Assembly: GCA_920105625.2 (NCBI GenBank)
Contig: OV050030.1
Span: forward strand, 28,266,516 to 28,330,515
Direction: 5' to 3'
Length of the DNA: 64,000 bases
From: Clusia tigrina
Taxonomy: Eukaryota > Arthropoda > Insecta > Diptera > Clusiidae
How positions within the stretch are numbered: the stretch's first letter is position 1; every line of letters starts with the position of its first letter. A model generated the notes under the pieces. That model was not told the DNA's origin and did not search any database. It saw only the letters and a list, made by a program, of their open reading frames with translations. Shown piece after piece: positions 51,780 through 63,042 of this stretch. The position numbers were made by a program, and so were the translations under genes.

Positions 51780-52045
51780 ATAGGTTACGTTAAGTTAATC
51801 TGGTTGGCCATAAGCCATACGCAGACCTATTGGTCCTTAGCGGTACCAGAGTGTGGTAGTCCTCTACGTTCAGTTGTGGGAGGGATTTTGTAGGATAACA
51901 GCGTTTTAGCAAATTTCTGGAGTGCTTGAATTTCCATCCTGAGACGTCTTACAGAGTCACAAATTGTGCAAGGCATACAAAGTCTCTTTTGTACGCGGCT
52001 CCCTGCATATCCCACATATGTCGCCATTTGTGATTCCCATCTTGT
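51780..52045 (-). mobile_element. 3' end of a third non-LTR retrotransposon copy
   Basis: The minus strand reads KMGITNGDICGICREPRTKE, then TLYALHNL and a stop. This is a degraded version of the C-terminal cysteine/histidine module (C-x2-C...H) also seen at 25.6 kb. The 3' UTR phrase (plus strand ATTGGTCCTTAGCGGTACCA) closely matches ATTGGTCCCTAGCGATACCA at 25658-25677, so both belong to one family. The end at 51780 again carries a TAGGTTACGTTAAGTTAA tail. Confidence 0.75.
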
Positions 52046-52782
52046 TGGTTTTTAGTAAATATAATTAAAATTGATTAAGTGGAAATAATGTAAAGTATAA
52101 ATAATAATTAATAAGCGGCGGAACCTACATCGCCATAACGATTATTTTCAATAACTTTAGCTTTATTTCCCAATATTTTTTTTATATCGGCAAGGGTCGA
52201 TAATATTATGGTAAGTATATTTAGAGTTCGTTCATTACCTGAAAATTTTTCTTTGAATATATCTCCGAGAAATGGGCTCAATGCCAAATGTGAATACGAT
52301 GTAAATATTCCAAATATATATTCCACAGACGGAAGCATTTCTCAAACTTTTACAGGAATTTCGCATATATTGACCTTATTGGTAAACAGCCTCCTCTTGA
52401 TTATATATTACTTCTACATTCATTTTGTCAGAGTCGAAAATAAAGGTCTTTTTTTTAAACCTTATGAATTACTAATTGGAATCAAATAAATACAAATTTG
52501 GCGTGTGAGGAAGATAAATCCCCAAGAATTTGTCTTCCCACATATACTCAACTAAATTTAAAAAACTAAATAAGCAGGCGTTACGTTTTGATTTATTTAA
52601 AACAGGGGCAAATATAATTCTCAACTGCTTTATATTTGTTCCGGAATATAACATCGGAACGGGAACGGAAAAAATAAGCTGGACGAAGAAAATAAGGAAA
52701 TAGCTGGGTGAAGAAAATTCAAGGAGACCAATCTAGTTCGGGGACGTCGATCAAATTAAAGCAATTTCAAAGTTCGAGGACG
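52046..52782. other. Intergenic DNA with a 36-bp duplication
   Basis: A short plus frame at 52208-52489 (93 codons) has a hydrophobic segment but no recognisable family. The duplication at 52737-52808 is listed separately. Confidence 0.35.
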
Positions 52783-52808
52783 TCAATCAAATTCAAGGAA
52801 CTTCAATC
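52737..52808. repeat. 36-bp diverged tandem duplication
   Basis: TTCGGGGACGTCGATCAAAT at 52737 recurs as TTCGAGGACGTCAATCAAAT at 52773. The rest of the unit also matches imperfectly. Confidence 0.7.
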
Positions 52809-53274
52809 TAACATAATAAACATAATAAAATTCTAAATTATTTATGTATGACTCCTGGACTTCGCTGAGGATACCCCTGCAGAAAAAAGAGTCGTTACAA
52901 GTATTAATTGTTAAATTTATTGTTTTATTCGGGATATTATTAGATTCTAATATAAAAGGTTTCTGTTCAAAACTTTCGAATTTTAAATTCAAATAGAGTG
53001 CATACATGTTAAATTTTACGCTCTTCTTTGTTCGGCAGATTATTTTACAGTATATTACAGTGCTGCGAACTCGCCTCTTCCAAACTGTATTCGAGAACTT
53101 CACTTTCTCAAGCAACTTGTAACAGCAATCCCAAATAATCGTGGTAATATTGGCTTCCAAAAATAATCGTTTCTGTTTAATAAACATAAAGACTACAATT
53201 ATAGAAAAAACGAGTAAAGAAGTCTGAAGTCGGGTTAGACCGACTATGAAATACCCTTCACCTTTTTTGTGCAT
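52783..53274 (-). other. Unassigned 163-codon open frame, origin unclear
   Basis: Long for such AT-rich DNA. The first part overlaps the dispersed repeat at 53.22 kb and has a hydrophobic stretch (LLVFSIIVVFMFI). The rest is rich in N, K, F and Y, and in the plus-strand reverse sense contains an acceptor-like TTTTTTCTGCAG (minus strand, about 52890-52880). No family is recognised. It may be part of a transposon, an old gene piece, or chance. I do not call it a gene. Confidence 0.2.
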
Positions 53275-53580
53275 GCGAGTTCAACAATGGGGATGTTTTC
53301 TTCATAAATCATCATTAGGAGCGCATTTACGGTAATTTTTGCTAAGGTACCTTGAAATGATTATATCGACCCCATTTCTTGTATATGGCTTTATAGGGTC
53401 CACAGACGGACAGACGGACAGACGGACGGACAAAATAAAAATTGCTTAGAAAGTGATTCTGATCATATCTGTATATATATATATGTCCATACCTACCACG
53501 CCTCCTTCTTGAAATTCCAACCCCTCTCAAAAGCACAAAGTTAGTATACCCAATTTACCTTTTTAAAGGTAAAGGGTATA
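53220..53580. mobile_element. Short non-autonomous repeat with terminal inverted ends
   Basis: The left side has AGTCGG...CCGACT (a 6-bp palindrome, 53228-53245) and then ATACCCTTCACCTTTT at 53251. The right end AAAGGTAAAGGGTATA (53565-53580) is its near-exact inverse complement. Inside is a run of ACGGACAG repeats (53404-53431). Elements with GGACAGACGGAC runs and ACCCTT...AAGGGTAT ends are a familiar dispersed class in fly genomes. The exact family is not determined. Confidence 0.6.
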
Positions 53581-53584
53581 AAAA

Positions 53585-56500
53585 TGAGATTGGTGAAATA
53601 CCATGATATTTCTGTGTTCATTTCAGAAATTAATATTAACATCGAATTGTAAGTTCAATACATCAAAAAAATTTAATTTGATTGCTTCATCCGATGTTCT
53701 GGTATTGCACGTTGCTCCGTAACATTGAAATCAAGGAGATTTGTCATCAATATCTCGAATCAAAAGGTTAAATCAAATTATATCTAATATCAGTAGTATC
53801 TGATCATTTATCTGGATAGGACAATTACACGATGTTCTCTTATATATTTAATAATTTAATACCCAATCCTCTTCAGAATACCCAAGAGTCACTTTCAAAT
53901 ACCAAAATCCTCGCACTGAAAATTAAAACAATTAAGATGAAAACCTCTTAAAACCATATTTGATTCGAAATTGACGGAAAAGTATTGCTATCGAGGACCA
54001 GTATTGCTAACTATTGATCATTGCATCATACATGGCGTGCATTTATAGTATATTTCAATCACACTGGTCTGCAACTGTATAGGAATAGAAAGCATGGAAA
54101 GCACTCAGCAATCTCAAAATATTCCTATTAATTGTTCAAGGATAATGGAAACTAGAAGCAGTATCCAAAGCTAACTTTGCATTAATAACTTAATTCAGTT
54201 TAGGAGGGAAATATAAGCTGAAATATCATTCAGAACACTTTTTTCCAAAAATTTGGAGTCTTTCTTTCTTAGATATTGCTCAAAAGTGTATTGAACAGAT
54301 AATGGTAGCTGATCTAGATTAGATCTAGGCACTTATGTTGTAGAGCTGCTAAGGTTTTCTTGTCTTTTTTCCACATTCAAGGTGAATGTACCTCAATTTG
54401 CAGACTCAACAAGAGAACTTTATAAAGAGGTTCATAGTGGCTTCATAAAAAATTTGAAACTCAATACAGTGCTAAAATCCAAAAAAGAATACCACTATTC
54501 TCACGTGGTGCTTATGAGGCCCCAATAATATGAAATAACAATCATTTTATCGGTCAGTATACTAGTATATACTAGATGAACATTCATCATGTACGAGTAG
54601 TTGACATTTCGTTCTATGCTGCTTTTCCATTTAATGAGCATTTACCTGCACAATGTATTTCAATATGCCAGCAGAACTTAATATGAATAAAGAGAAAGCT
54701 TTTAAAATGAAAGAATATGTCAATAAACGTAGTAGAACTGTTAACGACGTTATTTTATAATTAAATCCCTTTTCACCCATTGCATGCTGCCAATGAAACA
54801 CTGTTTCATTTACTCGTATTAACATACGTGTCCGTTCATAAAAAAGAACGAAATATAATACTGAACAGAATTTAATTTCAAACGAATAAAAACATTTATA
54901 ATAATTAAAACCAATTAAGACCGCATAAAAATTCATTAAATATATGCATTCCACCACATATTAAAAGCGAGAAAGACAGTAGATTGTGTGGAATAAAATA
55001 AACGATCCTATTACAAACGATTACGAGCAACTTAAAGTGAAACCAAATTAAAGCCCAGGGTCAGAAAACCCATTCCATAAAAAAACAATACGTGTCAAAT
55101 AGAAAAAAAATTATTACAGAAAATTTTAATAAACTATGAGCAGTAAATATCGTATGTATGACCAGTACAGAACTACAAATATTGTAACAATTCCAATTCA
55201 ACACGTATGTGTGTGTAAAGACAAGAAACCCCGTTCCAGTAATGCACACGAGCCCCACACAGCCCAACGGGCAATAGTCGGATACGCGAAGTGCTGTGGC
55301 CTAAGGTAAGAGAATTCCGCAGAAGTGATTGTAATGAAAATTACGGAGCAAAGAAAATGAGTTCCAGAAACAGAAACAAAGCATATTCATATGAACTGTT
55401 TAACAAAGAAAGGAACAATAACAAAGCCACAAACACTAACAGCAACACCGACAATAACGAAAATAATATTGTTTGAATTGAGAGTGTAACAAACAAACAA
55501 AAGAAATTGAACAAAATAAAAACAATAACAATAAAAAATTCTGGCATAAAAAATTCTAAAAAGGAAAGAAAAAAATTAAAACACAACAAAATGAGTTATA
55601 TGTTTGGTTGAGTGAGTGTGAGAGCGTGTGTGTGTATGTGTGTGTGAGGTAGGGCTCTATTTGAACCGACCTTCACTGACATATCAAGGCAGGGATATAC
55701 TCGTAACTACAAACGAGCAAAGGTAGAATAAAAGCCTTTCATACACATTTCCACATGAACATGTTCGCGTCAATTCTTATGGGCTGTTCTAGTTGTTACT
55801 GTTGTTGTTGTTGTTGTTGTTGCGTATATTGTTGTGCTATTACTGCATATGCATGTATATTTGTAGTAGTTAACCTACACGCCTTGATAAACGCGCTGAT
55901 AAAAAAATGATTACAAAAAACTTGAAAACTACTGCCGCAAAAGCGTACTAACTACGCCGGCTCAACATGTGTGAACTTATGTAATATGGCCAAAAGTGGA
56001 TGAGTCCAAAAAAAGACACACAAAAAAAAAACATAAATGACATAAAAAACAGACGCACACATAGCCCGGTGAGAGCCATAATGACCAGCGCACGTTTGTC
56101 GCCGCCGACTGAACCCCTTCTTGACCGAGTGTTCGTGTTGTTTTTGTTATTATATGCGTATACTTAACTGATAGCGTCCGTCCGCAGGCACTACTTTCGA
56201 ATAAACAGTGAACGCACACGATAATTGCGCTCTCCAATAGCTCACAGAGGTCTTTTTTTATGACTGCCGCTTAGGGTAGAAAACTACATTTGCTGCTCAC
56301 TAAAGTGTTGTTTCCTACGAGTAACGTGGTGACAAAAAGAACCTTGGTCACACACTCGCAAATAGTCCATTAACAGTTTTCCAATGACAGTTTAAGGATA
56401 AAAATGGCACACATCCGTATAATAAAAATAATTCATTTTACAATGGCTTACAAAAGGTATTTAGATTATACCTTTTATAATAGACTTTCTGTGTGGGTGC

Positions 56501-56624
56501 GGCATTGATTTATTTAAGGGATCATGGTGTGGGGTGGAGCGAATTATAGTTCGATATACAGGGTTATCAAACTTTTGTTACGAATCTCTTTCTTTTCGCA
56601 GAATTTATATGTGTTGATTTAATT
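53585..56624. other. Intergenic DNA, no gene recognised
   Basis: AT-rich. A-rich/CAA-rich patches lie at 55340-55580, a GT microsatellite near 55625-55645 and GTT repeats near 55800-55820. The frames at 54631-54957 and 55977-56237 carry no known motif. Confidence 0.4.
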
Positions 56625-56705
56625 CAATCTTTTATTTGGAACTTACAGTTACAGATTGGCCACAACATCAATGCAAAGACAAGGTGCTAGGGCCATCGCT
56701 GCAAC
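56625..56705 (-). repeat. Dispersed retroposon 3' end, diverged copy 4 of 4
   Basis: On the plus strand TTTTATTTGGAACTTACAG leads into AAGGTGCTAGGGCCATCGCTG, comparable to TTTATT...GCACTAGCTGCCAGGGCTATCG at 1.9 kb. Weak on its own but in the same orientation and layout. Confidence 0.3.
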
Positions 56706-58190
56706 TCCAAACCTAACATAAATTTCCCATGACTCATAGCAAGCTCTATTGAGTACCGTGGCCACCTCTGTACGAGTGTTGTCCTTAAGAACTTCAAGTG
56801 TTTGTATGGTAGACATGGGTATGATTCTAGTGTGCCCCTATAAACACATATAATTGAAGTCGCACATTTCTGTAACTAAATGACCTTCATAAGTTTCACT
56901 GTTGTAACCTGTTGATACCACATGTCTACCAACTTAGAAGCTTCATAGAATTATCATAAAATATAATTTGAAATTTAAAGTGCTATCATGCTTCAAAACA
57001 ACCCTTTATAGGCAAATAAATTATTTTTGATTGCATCCAGTTAAAATCTAATATGTAAAGGTTTTGCACTCCTATTTTTCTTTATACTTGGTAATTTGGA
57101 AAGCTATAATTGTGAGGTAATTTAATAGATTTTGTGAAAATCTCCTGTTATCATGTATTACAACATATTATTATAATAGTGGTAATATAATGGTATTATG
57201 AACTTTCCATAAAATCTACTAAACTAACACTTTTAACTATATGCTTGAATTATATTGTGATCCTGATTTCAGTGTTCCATTTCTATAATTTAAGTGGTCA
57301 CTCTATATTTCACAACAATCTCCTGGATATACTTGCATATGGATAAAACGACCATTTCCAGATTGAAGGGCATAACTGCCTCTTTTGTCTTGCTCCTAAG
57401 CCCCTATAGTGACATTATGGTGTTCGAGTATCTAGAGGACGTGGTAAATGCATAATACTACAGAGTTTAAATGGTTGATTATATCACGAAGCGTAGGCCA
57501 CATGTGTATCTATTATTTTCCACCGTAAACAAGGTGGTTCAGTTTGGGTACCTTCCCGTAGTGGTTGTTAGACATAAGTATACCTTAAATTTGTGGCGCT
57601 CCCCATTGCATCACCTGTAAAGTAATTCCATTATGATTGTACTTAAAGTAGATGACTTTGGAAGCACAGTGTGGGACATCACAATAGAGGTTTTAATATT
57701 GACATTGTAGGAAATGCCACTAATGAAATGATGATTAAATTTGTAATGGATAAGCAGACAGCCAGTGAACAATATCCTATACCTGAGCCTAGCATTTCAA
57801 CTGATAAAATCTTAATATCGAAAGAAATCTGTGCATCTATATTTCCCTATTCAGACAGTTCTAACTCGTTTCATACGCTGTAATTGACAATATAAACATA
57901 TAACATATAACAATATATCAGCATTTATTGTTGTTGCAACAATTGTTCTTCGATATTGGCAGGTCCGTATATTGTTATTCCTTTGAGTTAATAATAGTGA
58001 TGTGATTTATTTTAAGGAAGTACATATAAATTTGAATAACCTGGTTCCACTGTAGATATATACAATTTTCATTTCAAGTCCAGGTAATACGGTAGTCCCA
58101 TGAATGTTTCAGTTAAAGCACACATATAAAATGTGTCACTATCAATTCTATTCCTATTTCTTTGGTCCACCCAGTTAAATATGACAGAGT
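56706..58190. other. Intergenic DNA, no gene recognised
   Basis: Contains a 70-codon plus frame at 57671-57883 that I do not recognise. Otherwise no signal. Confidence 0.35.
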
Positions 58191-58193
58191 CTC

Positions 58194-59070
58194 TTAACCC
58201 TTTGACGACCATACATTTTCGGAAGAAGCGATTTTAATTTTTTTTTTATTTTCGTAATCTGCGATCTAATAATAGTTATGTCACAAAAAATTGGCCCTCT
58301 AGACCCCCTCCTTGCCCCGCATTTCGCTTGGCAAATATAGTTGCCTGTGGGTTGAAAGGGAACTTTTTACCCTAAAATTTTAAATTGAAAAATACCATTT
58401 TTTAAATGTAATTTATGTATTTGATTTACTTAAAAAGTAAAATATTATGAATTTAAGCAAACAAATATATTCATTGTAGTGCGTGGTAGATGCCGAAGCA
58501 GTCACGGGATGTAGTAAAGCAAAGATAGACATTACATTGAATGCAAAATACATTTGTACGACTATACTTACCATTTGCGGCACAATGAGCGCAGCGCTTC
58601 CAATTTTCCTGCTTTTCCATTTTGTGCAACGATTTGGGTTTGCTCAGAAAGCGACTACCAGTTTTGGTGACCCCTGGAAATGCGCGCGTCCTTGAACTAA
58701 AATCATTTATCAGTTCCTTAGCCAAAGCTGCCCGATATTCTATTGATGTTACTTTAGTCGAGGAGCAGTTGGCTAACATCAGCTTGCTGTAAATTATGTA
58801 GCTGTTATGGACGCATATTTCGAAAAGATCGAAGAACAAACGAATATAAAATCGCCATTTGCTCCTACGATCATACTCGTAATAAACCTTTTTTTGGTCC
58901 ATCAGGTCCACACCGCCCATGCCCTTGTTGTAATGCTGGATAACCAAAGGGCAATTGACATCTATTTTGTCAGCTTTTCCAACTACACGCCGCTTAACCT
59001 TGAACACCACAGTTGGATCGATGAAGTTGGAGGCCAGATACACACCACGATTGTCCATCCACTTCAACAA
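58194..59070 (-). mobile_element. Truncated piggyBac-type element with intact 3' terminus
   Basis: The left edge shows TTAA (58194-58197), the piggyBac target duplication, followed directly by CCCTTTGACGACC, a typical inverted-repeat start for piggyBac-like elements. The transposase C-terminus lies inside in minus orientation. The homology stops at 59070 in a small duplicated AT-rich sequence, and no partner terminal repeat is seen, so the 5' half is gone. Confidence 0.8.
58471..59070 (-). pseudogene. piggyBac-type transposase, C-terminal third
   Basis: The frame of 199 codons contains KWMDNRGVYLASNF, then KADKIDVNCPLVIQHYNKGM and GGVDLMDQ, which carries the last catalytic aspartate of piggyBac DDE transposases. 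A basic/aromatic block follows (YYEYDRRSKWRFYIRLFFDL), and a C-terminal cysteine-rich zinc-finger-like domain (CAHC, CIQC, C...C) that binds the element ends. The normal protein is about 550-600 aa, so roughly the first two thirds are missing, including the first two catalytic aspartates. The remaining part has no internal stop, which hints at a fairly recent loss. It cannot transpose by itself. Confidence 0.85.
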
Positions 59071-59140
59071 TATAAATGTACTTATTTAATGTACTTACTT
59101 AACAACAATATAAATGTACTTACTTTAAATGTACTCATAG
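59066..59140. repeat. 38-bp tandem duplication at the piggyBac breakpoint
   Basis: AACAATATAAATGTACTTA occurs at 59066 and again at 59104. Its first copy overlaps the point where transposase homology ends, so the duplication probably arose during or after the deletion. Confidence 0.7.
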
Positions 59141-60499
59141 AATAATAACTATATTAATATGAAATACCATCCTACGAGTATTATGAAAAGTTCTTGCCGT
59201 CACTAGTGGAATATGAAATGAAGTAACTCCAGTGCATGTATTCAAGTTATCGGCATCAAATGCATGAATAAATGTATCACATATCACATGAACGTCTACT
59301 TGCAACATAATAATATGTACGTGGTATGTGTGAAGTGCGACTTATAGTCAGGCGCACCACAACCTAATCGATTGAGAACCACAATTGAAAAGAGGAAAAA
59401 GTCAACAAGTCTTCCCGGCAACTCCAGGCAATTAAGCCCACTCAAGGCAAGCCCATCAAAGCAGCAAACACAGGAAAACAACAGACAACAATCATTATGA
59501 ATTTCATGTGGCAAGCATGAATGAGAGGTAAATCATAAACAAATGAGCTACTTAAAGTAGAGTACAAAGCTGAGCGCAGTTGAAGATGCACCGCATGTGC
59601 GTATAAATCAGTTGCGAATTCAGAATTGCGCTGCATGCTGCATTAGTCAGCAGTCAGCGTGGCAAATTGAAGTATACTGAAAACCACCAAAATGGAGTTT
59701 GATACTAATTATGCAGAGATTTCACAATAAACATCTCAAAAGTAGCTCTTGCCGCACAGGCCAGGTAGCTCTTGCCACACATGCAACAAGGACATGCGAA
59801 AACAATGGGGAAAATGTTGCGAATGTTGCACAAGTGTATAGCTAGCTGCACATAATGCAGCAGTGCAGTTAAAGTGCATTTAAAGTGTTGTGTACGGTAA
59901 TCGTCGCTTATGATGCTGCTTGTATTTTTCAATTCGGAATCTCGATCGATTTGTTTTGCTGGCACTCACACTAACACACACATGCACACATTCAAATCCA
60001 TTCTAAATACAATCGGACACAAGTGATTTTTCTTCCTTCTGCTGTTATTGATTTTTCATTTAGCATTTTGTGGTGTTGTTGTGTCATGTGTTGCAAGCAA
60101 TCGTTTTGATGGAGTTTTCTGAAGTTTGCTGTGCTGTTGAGATGTAGTGCGCGTACGTGCGGTTGGTAGCTGAAGTCTCTTCGGTGATGTGGTGCCGAGC
60201 AGTGGGGTTCAATCGTATCGTTTTGATGCACATACTTGCATTTTGTGGTTTCGTTGTTTAGCTTACAAATGCTGCATAGATATGCAATATAGGAAATATG
60301 TATGGAACTCCAGAGAAATTGATACTGTGAGTGTGCGGCGCACTTTACTCGCTTCTTGCTGCTGCCAACTTTGTAAGGCATGGTTTCACTCGATGCATGT
60401 TTCCATCTTTTGTGGTTTCACCGTTTAAGTATTTCACAGCGAAAAGTTAAAGATTAAATTGCTGGCAATTATTGATATTCTTAGAAAATGAAAGGAAGG
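59141..60499. other. Intergenic DNA, no gene recognised
   Basis: Several open frames on the minus strand (59296-59514, 59705-59965 and 59992-60381, up to 129 codons) have no recognisable motif. Base composition is a little GC-richer around 59.4-60.4 kb. Confidence 0.35.
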
Positions 60500-60622
60500 C
60501 AGCAGTTAATTTCTCAAAGAAATGCAAAAACTCTATAAAACCCTTGCTCATATTCTCCAAAACACCAGAGTCTTTTGTATGCCAATGGTCCGCAGTGTGT
60601 AATCAGGTGCATTGAGGTTTCG

Positions 60623-61039
60623 TCAGTTTCTCCACAGAATCGACAGATGGCATCTGAAGATATGCCCATCTTTCTCATATTGTTGTTGAGTGTACAATGT
60701 CCACACGAAGGGTGAGCTCAAATTCTTGAGTGCTGCTTGACTATCAGATAGTACCAGGAAGTTTTTCCCCCGATATTGCCTGTCAATGTTGATCTGGGCA
60801 CATCTTTCAATAGCCTGAATTTCCGCTTGAAAAATGCTTGGGATAGAACCCATTGGTTCCCAGTAGTTGGTTCTAGGTCCAAATACTCCAACCCCAGTGC
60901 CATCCATTATCTTAGAACCGTCTTTATACCATAAGAGGGAATTTTCGCTAATTGTATACGTCTCAGTTAGACCATGCCATTCTTTTTGGCAACTCATCAT
61001 TGTACTGTAGTTGTGTGCAAAATTGAATTTTCTTGGCAT
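60623..61039 (-). pseudogene. RNase H domain remnant of non-LTR ORF2
   Basis: Contains WYKDGSKIMDGTGVGVFG (first catalytic Asp in a DGS context), IFQAEIQAIERCAQI (catalytic Glu in the AEIxAI helix) and FLVLSDSQAALKNL (third acidic residue in SDSQAA). These are the main RNase H motifs in order. The last acidic block (GNExADxLA) is not seen before the frame ends near 60623, which suggests a deletion between it and the CCHC module. Confidence 0.8.
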
Positions 61040-61353
61040 AAAATCCTTGTGATATTTTAGTATACCATATTCTTGATCTGCATTGTTACCCCATATATTT
61101 TGGGTGTAATTTGATTCTCTCGAGATAATTTCTTGTATTCTGTTCAGAGATTTCCGAGCAGAGACTTGAATTACTAGATGTAAGGGTTATAGATCTAGTA
61201 TAACTTCCATTGCTGTCGATGGACAGGTGCGCATAGCTCCAGTGATGACAAGGCTGGCAAGGCGTTTTACTTTACTTAATGCAGATTTCGCTGTCTTAAG
61301 TCTGACTCTATTTGACAAGGCTACAGAACCATAGGTGATGATTGGTCTCACCA

Positions 61354-61593
61354 TCATGGAATACATCCAGCGAACGATTTTGGGTTACATCCCCCAGATT
61401 TACCAGCAAGCCGTCTATATATCATTAAGGAAGCTGTAGCCCTCTTGGTGTTTGCTGTCAGATGAGCCTTGCACAATAACTTAAGGTCCAAAATGACTCC
61501 GAGGTATTTGGTTTCAGAGCTAATATCGCCCTGCATACCATTTAAAAGAATGGGTTTCATATATGGTAGAGACCTTTTTCTAGTAAACGGCAC
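61354..61593 (-). pseudogene. RT thumb-region remnant of non-LTR ORF2
   Basis: Reads KYLGVILDLKLLCKAHLTAN and then TKRATASLMIYRRLAGKSGG, the conserved post-catalytic segment of I/R1/LOA-type reverse transcriptases. It lies between the RT core and the RNase H piece but in a shifted frame. Confidence 0.75.
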
Positions 61594-61699
61594 AATGGTG
61601 GTATTTTAAGTATTGATTATCAATCCTGTTCTCCTGCATCATTCACTAGTTGCTAATAAGCCCTCTGGATAATATCACAAAGGTGGATTCAGATTTTCC

Positions 61700-62128
61700 T
61701 CAAGGTATTATCACAATATCTTCCACATACCCTTCACATGATATATCTAGATTTGTGAGTTTTAGCAGATGATCATCAACTACTATGCTCCACAAAATGG
61801 GTGATAATACCCCACCCTGCGGAGATCCATTATTGACTTTGACTTTAACAGTTTTGTCACCTGCTTCAGCTTCAGTCAGTCTACTGTTGAGTAAAGCTCG
61901 TATCCAATTGGAAGTGGTATTATATATTCCTCTATTGTTAAGAGCCCTAATCATATATTCATGAGGAGTGTTGTCAAAAGCCCCCTCAATATCGATAAAA
62001 GCATAAACTGCTATTTCTTTTTTATCCAGTGCTGCCTGAATAAAATCAGTCAGATGGTGTAGAGCAGTTTCAGTTGATTTTCCCGCAATATATGCAAAGT
62101 GACAAGGATGTAAAGGCTCCCATTTCAT
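61700..62128 (-). pseudogene. Reverse transcriptase core remnant
   Basis: Contains GKSTETALHHL, AFIDIEGAFDNT (first catalytic Asp region), NGSPQGGVLSPILW (the classic PQG motif) and GYVEDIVII, which occupies the place of the usual YADD catalytic box. The second residue pair is VED rather than ADD, so one catalytic aspartate is replaced by glutamate, consistent with decay. Confidence 0.85.
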
Positions 62129-62457
62129 TAGGTCTCAAGGAGATGTATATTAACTATATTCTCTATTGCTTTTATTACAAAGAATATCGAACTGATAGGC
62201 CTGAAGGATTTGGGATGGGCCACATCCTTCTTGCCCTTAGAGTTAAATACCATTTTAGCTGTGCGCCATGCTTCCGGTATATACCCTAAAGCAAGACTTG
62301 CCCTAGTGATATTTACCAGGTCCGGAATCAGTACCGCACCGCTCTTTTGGAGAAGGATGGGGAAGATACCATCTGCACCCGGTGATTTGTATGGCAAGCG
62401 AATAGATATGAAAATATTCCAGCTATTCAAATCCGCTAATAAAATCGCTCCCAACAT
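62128..62457 (-). pseudogene. Reverse transcriptase N-terminal remnant
   Basis: Contains YKSPGADGIFPILLQKSG, LALGYIPEAWRTAKMVFNSK and PKSFRPISSI, the fingers region of a non-LTR reverse transcriptase, in order. The frame meets the RT-core frame at about 62128 with a shift between them. Confidence 0.8.
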
Positions 62458-62460
62458 TCG

Positions 62461-63042
62461 ACTACCTCTCGTTTAGATTTTGCAATTTATAAGAGCTATT
62501 AGACTACACCATTAAGGTAGAGTGCCTTACCGTGAATTCTGGAAGTCCGATCATCATGTTACTGACAAAGGAAACTTGTGATATTTTGTATCTATTGACC
62601 AAAAATATGTTTAGTTTAGAAAATGCTGAAGGATATTATGAGAAGATCATCTTCAGAAAGCGTTACTTCTCGTGATTATCTGTACCTGATAAGATGGTCA
62701 TCATACAAACATTCATTTTTATTCTGTTTATGTTAATTTTACTTATACATTTCTCTCCAATATCATCATCGTCATCATCGAGCTGCGATAGAGCTCGGAA
62801 TGGCATTTGCCTGCTGATGCGGCCGCTTTAAAGTATTATGATTTTATATCATAGTTTGCATTGTGTGCATAAATTAAACCATTTTCAATATTAATGGAGA
62901 ATTTATTTGCTCTGTGCCATTTGCCATTTCGTTCTTGTTTATTGAACTTTTTCTTATTTATTATTTAAGAGGCTAAAAGAACACCGCGACCTGAGAGATC
63001 TAGTGTGCAGCCTCGTACCCAACTAAAACAATCCTAGACTAT
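62461..63042. other. Intergenic DNA, no gene recognised
   Basis: No endonuclease motifs of the adjacent non-LTR element and no other coding signal. A short ATC repeat occurs near 62762-62782. Confidence 0.4.

Larger units (their letters stand above)
60500..62460 (-). mobile_element. Degraded non-LTR retrotransposon with RT, RNase H and CCHC modules
   Basis: Read on the minus strand from right to left, the order is the RT N-terminal half (62457-62128), RT core (62128-61700), RT thumb (61593-61354), RNase H (61039-60623) and C-terminal cysteine/histidine module (about 60685-60540: CRFCGETDETSMHLITHC). RT plus RNase H plus this terminal module is the ORF2 layout of I/LOA/R1-like elements. Frame changes and stops between blocks show it is dead. 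No endonuclease domain is seen to the right of 62460, so it is 5'-truncated. It is the longest transposon remnant in the window. Confidence 0.85.

Noticed and set aside
59992..60381. 129-codon minus frame
   Set aside because: His/Cys-rich but lacks regular zinc-finger spacing or any known domain; likely chance.
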